Source: Sulfurovum sp. (lineage in GTDB: Bacteria > Campylobacterota > Campylobacteria > Campylobacterales > Sulfurovaceae). Taken from it: DNA of 5,234 nt. Made by a program: the position numbers and the translations under genes. The notes under the pieces were generated by a model, which was given only the letters and a program-made list of their open reading frames with translations, was not told the origin of the DNA and ran no database searches. Shown here piece by piece: positions 1 through 4,492 of the stretch (its first letter is position 1; each line of letters starts with the position of its first letter). The stretch covers positions 1 to 5,234 of the forward strand of contig WGDG01000061.1 in NCBI GenBank assembly GCA_015493425.1, in the 5' to 3' direction.

Positions 1-777
1 GTTAAAGCCAAAGAGGTCAGTATCGTAGGCTCTGACACCATAGGTATAGCTCTCTTCCGTATTCTGCCCGTTCCCCGCACCGTTGTACAGACCGTTTTTA
101 TAGACAATGAACGGCTCTACGGCTCCGTGCGCTGCTGTGACAAAATGCGAATAGATGCCTGCCCCTTCATAGACATGCTTCCGAAACAGGGAGAGCCGGT
201 GTTTGTCTTTGTCTTTGGTCTGACCGTAGAACACATCAACAAAATTTCCGTCAAATTTGTAGGATAGTTTGGCAAGATCCCACAGCCACCCGTAGGCGTT
301 TCCCCAGCTTCCCGGTCCCAGGATCCGCTTGTCGCCGTACCGGTTCGATTCACGGCCTACTTGGGCGGAAAGCCCCTCTATGCCGGCAAGATGGTTGACT
401 TTCAGGTTTAACGCTACAAAGTCAAAATCTTCCTGCGGATCCATCCAGTACGTTTCGTTGCCGCTTCTCTTTTTAAAGTCATCATACTCCAGTGACCAGC
501 CGTAGACACTGGCATAATAGCCTATCGCTGTAAATTTTATGTCAGGAGAGATACTATAGACGAATCCCAGTTTAAGACGGCTTACAAGCAGCCTGTCATC
601 CGGCTGCCCAATGAGGGAGGGATCATTGCCGTACGCTTTTTTATTCATCCCGTCAAGCGTTTCAAAACGCTCCCTGATGCCGCCTGTAAGCGTAAAGTCT
701 CCGGCAACGGCGCTGTTGGCTGCCGACAAAAGAAACATGGCTGCCAATATCTGTTTCAGTGTGATTTGGTGTGACAT
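1..777 (-). CDS. Alginate-export-family outer-membrane beta-barrel protein (partial, C-terminus off window)
   Basis: The reading frame is open from an ATG at 777 to the left edge with no stop, giving 259 N-terminal residues; members of the family usually run to about 400 or more. A Sec signal peptide is visible: a Lys at residue 8, a hydrophobic core around residues 10-20, and a likely cleavage after AVA at residue 25. The mature part alternates polar and aromatic residues like beta-strands and begins with the strand-like GGIRERFE. The segment VGRESNRYGDKRILGP followed by SWGN resembles the GRQ...RLLG...W block of alginate-export (AlgE-like) porins. The expected role is an outer-membrane channel, but the substrate cannot be read from sequence, and alginate itself is unlikely in this context. 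It is the last visible operon gene. Its start lies inside the 3' end of the 81-residue gene (22-base overlap), and no good Shine-Dalgarno is close to the ATG, so coupled translation is likely. Other porin families remain possible. Confidence 0.75.
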   Translation of the reverse strand, partial: MSHQITLKQILAAMFLLSAANSAVAGDFTLTGGIRERFETLDGMNKKAYGNDPSLIGQPDDRLLVSRLKLGFVYSISPDIKFTAIGYYASVYGWSLEYDDFKKRSGNETYWMDPQEDFDFVALNLKVNHLAGIEGLSAQVGRESNRYGDKRILGPGSWGNAYGWLWDLAKLSYKFDGNFVDVFYGQTKDKDKHRLSLFRKHVYEGAGIYSHFVTAAHGAVEPFIVYKNGLYNGAGNGQNTEESYTYGVRAYDTDLFGFN

Positions 778-1001
778 TTCTGTTTGCGTATCGATTCTAT
801 CTCTTTGACCTTTTCATCCAGGTCTGCGAGCATTTCATACTGCTCACTTTTCGTCTTGCCATGTTCCTGCATACGCTTTTTACGCTCTTCTATGGTTTCA
901 AGCCATTCATCGATAACTTCATCGGGAATGGCACAGTCCGTTGCCTCTCTTTTTTCATTCTCTACAATCCAGTCTGCAATTTTTTTCATGACATGTATCA
1001 T
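756..1001 (-). CDS. Small charged hypothetical protein, 81 aa
   Basis: No family is recognised. The protein is soluble-looking, with no signal peptide or membrane segment, and very rich in Glu, Lys and Arg. From about residue 27 to 74 it reads as long amphipathic helix, probably coiled coil (for example EWLETIEERKKRMQEHG). It has two cysteines, C23 and C76, and ends in a CHTKSH tail. The ATG at 1001 is chosen because an AGGG ribosome binding site lies 7 bases upstream; Met5 is an alternative but has no such site. Only one base separates it from the TauE/SafE stop (TAAGATG), and its 3' end overlaps the porin start by 22 bases. This tight packing supports it as a real gene, perhaps a cytoplasmic partner of a neighbouring transporter, although that role is inference. 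Confidence 0.7.
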   Translation of the reverse strand: MIHVMKKIADWIVENEKREATDCAIPDEVIDEWLETIEERKKRMQEHGKTKSEQYEMLADLDEKVKEIESIRKQKCHTKSH

Positions 1002-1002
1002 C

Positions 1003-1755
1003 TTATAACCCTAACAATTTATATATCATTTTGGCCGAAAGCAATAATAGCACTACGGCAATAAGCTTTTTAACCTGCTTCGGTGTCAGACGGTAATGCA
1101 TAATAAAGTCACCCACATACCCGCCGATGATGGCAGCAATCGTCACCACGCCAAGCAGCACCCAGTCCATATTGACAAACGAAAGGTAGGTCGCAAAGGC
1201 ACCCAGTGTCGAGAACGGGATGACGAAGCTGATGGCATAAGCCGCTTTTTTCGCATCGAAACCGAGCAGAATGAGCAGCGGCATAATGAGCGAACCGCCG
1301 CCCACACCGATCGTTCCGGAAATCAATCCGACAACCCCACCGATGACATACAGCACCCAGGCTTTGTCATACACTACTTTCTGTTCACGGTTGCTAAAGA
1401 GCAGCAGCAGGGCACTGACAAGCAGGAACGCCACCAGTATCCACTCCACGATCTCTTTTTGCACATACTGACTCATCCATGCCCCTACAGGTGTCGCGAT
1501 CATAATGGAGACAATAAGCGGGATGGCGAACTTGATGTCCAGCACCCCACGGAAAAAGTTCATAAATGATGCTGTGATCGTCGAAGCGGAGTTGATGAAA
1601 AGCCCGATGGCTTTTGCCAGGTTGATCGGCATGCCCATCATCGAAAAGATAGGCACCAGTCCAATGGCAGAACCGACGCCGCCCATAGAAAAGAGCGTTG
1701 AAAGTGCCAGTGTCAGAAAAAAATAGATACTGTAGTGAATCAGTTCAGGACTCAT
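1003..1755 (-). CDS. TauE/SafE-family sulfite/sulfonate-type exporter
   Basis: A 250-residue integral membrane protein with about eight hydrophobic segments in two repeated halves, the usual size and layout of the TauE/SafE (former DUF81) family. Each half carries the glycine-rich signature: MGGVGSAIGLVPIF at residues 24-37 and GTIGVGGGSLIMPLL at 147-161. Both are followed by a loop ending in AKA or AKKAAYA and a further membrane segment. Characterised relatives export sulfite, sulfoacetate or related sulfur anions across the inner membrane, and others serve unknown anions, so the substrate is not fixed by sequence. Its position directly after two rhodaneses supports a sulfur-related role. 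The gap to the upstream rhodanese stop is 3 bases, and the Shine-Dalgarno is weak (AAAGA, distant), suggesting translational coupling. The frame is intact. Confidence 0.88.
   Translation of the reverse strand: MSPELIHYSIYFFLTLALSTLFSMGGVGSAIGLVPIFSMMGMPINLAKAIGLFINSASTITASFMNFFRGVLDIKFAIPLIVSIMIATPVGAWMSQYVQKEIVEWILVAFLLVSALLLLFSNREQKVVYDKAWVLYVIGGVVGLISGTIGVGGGSLIMPLLILLGFDAKKAAYAISFVIPFSTLGAFATYLSFVNMDWVLLGVVTIAAIIGGYVGDFIMHYRLTPKQVKKLIAVVLLLLSAKMIYKLLGL
1009..1012 (-). promoter_or_regulatory. Ribosome binding site, 81-residue protein
   Basis: AGGG on the minus strand, 7 bases before the ATG at 1001 and inside the final codons of the TauE/SafE gene. It favours Met1 over Met5 as the start. 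Confidence 0.5.
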
Positions 1756-1758
1756 GGC

Positions 1759-2121
1759 TTAAATCTTTAGTTTTTTTGCCATGCCACCTTTGAGACTGTC
1801 CATAAGCCCCAACAGTCCGCCGCTAAGATACTTCACTTCATATCCCTGTGCTGCCAGCCAGGTTCGCGCCATATTGGAACGATCCGCTTTCGGACAGGCA
1901 ACGACAATGAGTTTGTCTTTTGGCAGTTCATCCAGACGCTCGGGGAGTTCAGGCGCCGGGATTTTCAGCCCGAAATTCACCTGCCAGACCTTTGTCTCCA
2001 TCGGTACACGGACATCCACCAGTTCACATTTTCCTTCATTGTAAAGTTCAATAAACTCATCAAGCTCAATGCGCATATGTTTCATTTCACTTGGTACAAC
2101 ATTTTTAATGAAATCCTGCAT
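1759..2121 (-). CDS. Rhodanese-like domain protein (second of tandem pair), 120 aa
   Basis: A single-domain rhodanese without a signal peptide, so probably cytoplasmic. The CELVDVRVPMET strand-loop at residues 32-43 is the usual first-strand block. IVVACPKADRSNMAR places the catalytic cysteine at C76, starting a loop C-P-K-A-D-R-S of rhodanese length. GYEVKYLSGGLLGLMD at 93-108 is the closing strand-helix. Family members carry a persulfide on this cysteine and pass sulfane sulfur to cyanide, thiols or protein acceptors. The loop lacks the common CxxGxR form and instead shares CPxxDR with the upstream paralogue. The ATG at 2121 overlaps the preceding stop by one base (TAATG), and a GAAGGG ribosome binding site lies 8 bases before it. 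A TauE/SafE gene follows 3 bases downstream, a recurrent rhodanese-permease association. Activity and acceptor are unknown. Confidence 0.85.
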   Translation of the reverse strand: MQDFIKNVVPSEMKHMRIELDEFIELYNEGKCELVDVRVPMETKVWQVNFGLKIPAPELPERLDELPKDKLIVVACPKADRSNMARTWLAAQGYEVKYLSGGLLGLMDSLKGGMAKKLKI

Positions 2122-2516
2122 TATTTTTTCCCTTCTATGGTTTGCATATAATCTCTGGCTTTATCTCCACGCAGATAATCCACTACTTTTAACATACCGT
2201 CTGTCAGATAGCGGGCATTGTAGCCTTTGAGCTTTAAAAACAGCCGTGCGATCTCCGCCCTGTCATAGTGCGGGCACATGGTCACAACGGTTTTGTTTTG
2301 GTCTATCTCATCCAGTCTGTCAGGCAGCTCATTGAGGGGAATATGTTTTCCAAAACCAATGTGCCATGCTTCATACTCTTCATGAAAGCGGATATCTATC
2401 ACTTCCGCCTCACCTTTGGCATAAAGTGCAAAGAGTTCAGGCATCTGTATTTTCATATCTTTGCGTTCCTGATAGTCAAAATCTTTTAAATATGTGTCAA
2501 AATCCAACGCTTGCAT
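2121..2516 (-). CDS. Rhodanese-like domain protein (first of tandem pair), 131 aa
   Basis: A single-domain rhodanese, probably cytoplasmic. An N-terminal helix (residues 1-20) is followed by EVIDIRFHEEYEAWHIGFGKHIP at about 38-60, the classic rhodanese strand and 'H-I-x-G-x-x-x-I-P' region. VVTMCPHYDRAEIAR then gives a candidate catalytic cysteine at C81, and GYNARYLTDGMLKVVDYLRG closes the domain. It is clearly paralogous to the next gene (shared ELPxRLDE, CPxxDR, GYxxxYLxxG), but with CPHYDRA in place of CPKADRS. The ATG at 2516 is preferred because an AAGGA site lies just upstream and the start falls 10 bases after the CDF stop. An extension to 2618 would overlap the CDF gene by 92 bases and add a basic, low-quality N-terminus. 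Substrate and sulfur acceptor are unknown. Confidence 0.85.
   Translation of the reverse strand: MQALDFDTYLKDFDYQERKDMKIQMPELFALYAKGEAEVIDIRFHEEYEAWHIGFGKHIPLNELPDRLDEIDQNKTVVTMCPHYDRAEIARLFLKLKGYNARYLTDGMLKVVDYLRGDKARDYMQTIEGKK
2130..2135 (-). promoter_or_regulatory. Ribosome binding site, second rhodanese
   Basis: GAAGGG on the minus strand, 8 bases before the ATG at 2121, lying inside the last codons of the first rhodanese. Together with the TAATG stop-start overlap it indicates coupled translation of the pair. Confidence 0.65.
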
Positions 2517-2521
2517 TTTTT

Positions 2522-2526
2522 TCCTT
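2522..2526 (-). promoter_or_regulatory. Ribosome binding site deciding the start of the first rhodanese
   Basis: AAGGA on the minus strand, 5 bases before the ATG at 2516, directly after the CDF stop codon. It argues against the longer in-frame start at 2618 inside the CDF gene. Confidence 0.75.
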
Positions 2527-3417
2527 TTATACAATCTTTTCTTTTGTATCATTTCTGTCATATTCGCACTGAAACGTCGTGTGTTCAATGTCGAACGCAT
2601 CATGCAGCTTCTTCTCAAGCCGGTCGATGACCCTGTTTGAACCTGAGAGTGCTACATCTTCTTTGAAATCGAGATGCGCTTCGAGATTGACCTGATGGTC
2701 GTTGAGCTTCCAGATATGAATGTGATGTACATCTGCAATCTCCGGTTCTGCCTCTATGGCTTTGACCACCTCATCCACATCGATGCCCTCGGGCGTGAAC
2801 TGCATCAAAATCGCGCTGCTCTCTTTGACCAGCCCGAACGATGCCCAGATGAGGTAGAGCGCGATCAGTGCAGAGATGAGCGGGTCGATCCAGAAGATAC
2901 CGAAGTAGTACATCAGCACCCCGCCAAGCACGACAGCGATGGAGGTCATCACATCGGTTAGCAGATGTAGGTAGGCGGCTCTGACGTTCATGCTCTCCTG
3001 CGAATCTTCTTTGATTAACAGGACACTTGCCGTATTAAGTACGATACTCAACGTACCGAGCCCGATGACCCATACCGAATTGATGGGCTCCGGGTGGTAG
3101 AACTTGTGAAACGCTTCGACAATCAGAAAGACGGCAATGCCGATGAGCACGGAAGCATTAAAGAGTGCGGCGAGGATCTCTGCACGCTTGTAGCCGAATG
3201 TCCGCTGCGCATCGTTGGGACGTGCCGCCATGCGGTTTGCCGCATAGGCGATGACGAGTGCCAGGACATCACTGAAGTTGTGCATGGCGTCACTCAGCAA
3301 TGCCAGCGACCCGGAGATGATCCCTCCCACGATCTGCGAGAGCGTGATGATGACATTGAGGACGATCGTCCAGAAGAGGTTCTTCCCGCTTACTTCATGA
3401 TGATGGTGTCCGCTCAC
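2527..3417 (-). CDS. Cation diffusion facilitator (CzcD/ZitB-like zinc exporter)
   Basis: A complete 296-residue inner-membrane CDF transporter. It starts with a His-rich cytoplasmic tip (HHHH at residues 4-7), then six membrane segments (about 13-105 for the first three, 113-195 for the rest), then a cytoplasmic dimerisation domain at about 208-286. The intramembrane metal site reads H46-x3-D50 in SDAMHNFSD and H151-x3-D155 in HLLTD. This HD-HD set is the signature of Zn-transporting CzcD/ZitB/ZnT members, exporting Zn2+ (sometimes Co2+ or Cd2+) against protons. The C-terminal domain has VHHIHIWKL and LEAHLDF, typical metal-binding or interface residues, and a cysteine at C284. The start is GTG, chosen for a strong GAAAGGA site 6 bases upstream; no ATG fits better. 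It lies 12 bases after the Tat-protein stop and 10 bases before the first rhodanese. Confidence 0.93.
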   Translation of the reverse strand: MSGHHHHEVSGKNLFWTIVLNVIITLSQIVGGIISGSLALLSDAMHNFSDVLALVIAYAANRMAARPNDAQRTFGYKRAEILAALFNASVLIGIAVFLIVEAFHKFYHPEPINSVWVIGLGTLSIVLNTASVLLIKEDSQESMNVRAAYLHLLTDVMTSIAVVLGGVLMYYFGIFWIDPLISALIALYLIWASFGLVKESSAILMQFTPEGIDVDEVVKAIEAEPEIADVHHIHIWKLNDHQVNLEAHLDFKEDVALSGSNRVIDRLEKKLHDAFDIEHTTFQCEYDRNDTKEKIV

Positions 3418-3423
3418 AGGCTA

Positions 3424-3430
3424 TCCTTTC
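3424..3430 (-). promoter_or_regulatory. Ribosome binding site deciding the GTG start of the zinc CDF
   Basis: GAAAGGA on the minus strand, 6 bases before the GTG at 3417. It touches the TAG stop of the preceding gene. It supports GTG initiation, which places the HHHH tip at residues 4-7. Confidence 0.75.
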
Positions 3431-4392
3431 TATCTGTTGTTCTTCAGTACGATTGTCTCATAGAACGGCTCAACCGGCCCTTCGACAATGTATGGGAATA
3501 TTTTCATCACATCTGCTCTGAAGCGAGGGTCGATGTGTGAATTCTCATGGTCATAGACACTTTCCCAGACGCCGTGGAAGAGGTAATGTGTCTTGTCTCC
3601 GTCAGAAAATGCGCTTTGCAGGATTTCTGTCGAAACCGCTCTTCTGTAGTGGAGGTTCTGGTACGACCCGGGAATGCCTTTGGGGAATTTCGGGTTGTAG
3701 TCGTAGTCCCCTTTTGCCGGACGGAATGTATTTTGTGCTACTTTCAGCAAAGAGGTACTCTTTTCATTGAATACTTTTCTGTCTTTGGTGAAGATACCGA
3801 CATGGTTGTTCACCGTAATGTAACGGTTGGTCGGCTTGTCCTGCTGCGCTTTGAGGAACTTCGCAATGGCAGACTCAGTGGTATAGATATGCTCTCTGTC
3901 GCCGGCTGCAACGGTTTTGTAGACACCTTCGTGATAGTTCTTGCTCAACGGTCCGTATTTTGCGATGACCTTGGCAAACCATTTTGTCGTACCCGACGCC
4001 ATCAGGTCATGGTAGTTCTCGAAACGGACAAAAAGCGAATAGAACAGTGGCAGAGAACCCTCTTTACTCGCATCGAAATAGGCACTCTGGAGTACCCCTT
4101 TGAGATTGGTAGGATAGTTGTGCACCATCGTCGAATCACCGACCATGTTTTTAAGCTGCAAAGACAAAAAGCCTTTTTTCTTTCCAAGTGCTTGGGCATA
4201 CTCGTTGACATGTTTGAGCATATCGTCTTTGAACTTGCCCATAATACGGAACTCGAAATAGAGGGTTACCGGCCCTTTGGGAGCCTTTTCACCTTTGGCA
4301 GGTTTGACCATACTCGCACTTGCCAGACTTGGCATCATCGCCATCGATCCTGCTGCGAGTGCCGCACCTCTTAAAAAATCTCTTCTTTGCAT
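3430..4392 (-). CDS. Tat-exported protein with two ABM-like (dimeric alpha-beta barrel) halves
   Basis: A 320-residue protein, first gene of the operon. The N-terminus RRDFLRG (residues 3-9), a hydrophobic stretch at 9-24 and a probable cleavage after ASA (residue 26) form a twin-arginine signal, so the folded protein is exported to the periplasm. The rest is not a family I can name with certainty. Residues 42-160 (VTLYFEFRI, KGFLSLQL, STMVHNYP, then LFVRFENYHDLMAS) and 191-316 (the VWESVYDHENSH block at 275-286, then PVEPFYETIVL) each follow the pattern of antibiotic-biosynthesis-monooxygenase-like ferredoxin folds: strand, helix, strand, aromatic strand, His-rich helix, final strand. That suggests an internal duplication. 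No heme-binding Cys-x2-Cys-His motif is present. Some ABM-fold proteins act on quinones, heme or aromatic substrates, but function here is unknown. The ATG has an AAAGGA site 6 bases upstream. Confidence 0.7.
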   Translation of the reverse strand: MQRRDFLRGAALAAGSMAMMPSLASASMVKPAKGEKAPKGPVTLYFEFRIMGKFKDDMLKHVNEYAQALGKKKGFLSLQLKNMVGDSTMVHNYPTNLKGVLQSAYFDASKEGSLPLFYSLFVRFENYHDLMASGTTKWFAKVIAKYGPLSKNYHEGVYKTVAAGDREHIYTTESAIAKFLKAQQDKPTNRYITVNNHVGIFTKDRKVFNEKSTSLLKVAQNTFRPAKGDYDYNPKFPKGIPGSYQNLHYRRAVSTEILQSAFSDGDKTHYLFHGVWESVYDHENSHIDPRFRADVMKIFPYIVEGPVEPFYETIVLKNNR

Positions 4393-4398
4393 GATAAA

Positions 4399-4404
4399 TC
4401 CTTT
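4399..4404 (-). promoter_or_regulatory. Ribosome binding site, Tat-protein gene
   Basis: AAAGGA on the minus strand with 6 bases to the ATG at 4392. It confirms that start over internal methionines and leaves the twin-arginine signal at the very N-terminus. Confidence 0.75.
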
Positions 4405-4419
4405 ATTGATATTTTTGAG

Positions 4420-4439
4420 TTAACCAACTGGTTAGTTAA
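4420..4439. promoter_or_regulatory. Putative TetR-family operator (20-bp inverted repeat)
   Basis: The sequence TTAACCAACTGGTTAGTTAA is a palindrome with 8 of 10 symmetric pairs, of the form TTAACyAACy|rGTTrGTTAA. Its length, lack of a spacer and AAC/GTT content resemble operators of TetR/AcrR-type repressors. It begins at the last base of the -10 box and covers the predicted transcription start, an ideal place to block RNA polymerase. No regulator gene is in the window, so the repressor must be encoded elsewhere. The protein family is inferred from the shape of the site alone. Confidence 0.6.
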
Positions 4440-4444
4440 TTATA
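4439..4444 (-). promoter_or_regulatory. Promoter -10 box of the seven-gene operon
   Basis: On the minus strand this reads TATAAT, a perfect sigma-70 -10 hexamer, about 47 bases before the ATG of the Tat-protein gene. Upstream lies an A-rich stretch (4447-4474), but no convincing TTGACA at 16-18 bases. Campylobacterota sigma-70 promoters characteristically lack a conserved -35 and rely on AT-rich upstream DNA, so this fits. The transcription start would fall near 4432, inside the inverted repeat that follows. Confidence 0.6.
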
Positions 4445-4492
4445 GGCTTCTTTTTCTTAATCTTTTATTAAAGAGGAACGGCACTTTCTGTT

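Noticed and set aside
117..353. Minus-strand open frame inside the porin gene
   Set aside because: It is in a different frame from the porin, whose frame is continuous from 777 to 1 with a signal peptide and barrel pattern.
1096..1569. Plus-strand open frame of 157 codons opposite the TauE/SafE gene
   Set aside because: The translation is dominated by His, Arg, Gln and Asp, as expected from the complement of a membrane protein gene. No family resemblance was seen.
2517..2618. N-terminal extension of the first rhodanese to an ATG at 2618
   Set aside because: It would overlap the CDF gene by 92 bases and add a basic, unstructured segment, while the ATG at 2516 has a good AAGGA site and normal spacing.
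3547..4374. Long plus-strand open frame (275 codons) opposite the Tat-protein gene
   Set aside because: It is antisense to a gene with a clear Tat signal, ribosome binding site and operon position. Its translation is Cys/Arg/Phe-rich, without recognisable domains, and it has no promoter or ribosome binding site.
4456..4473. AT-rich hairpin (CTTTAAT / ATTAAG, 5-base loop) after the partial CDF gene as a terminator
   Set aside because: The stem has about six mostly A-T pairs with a bulge and is followed on the minus strand by an A-rich run, not a U tract. It does not look like a rho-independent terminator.
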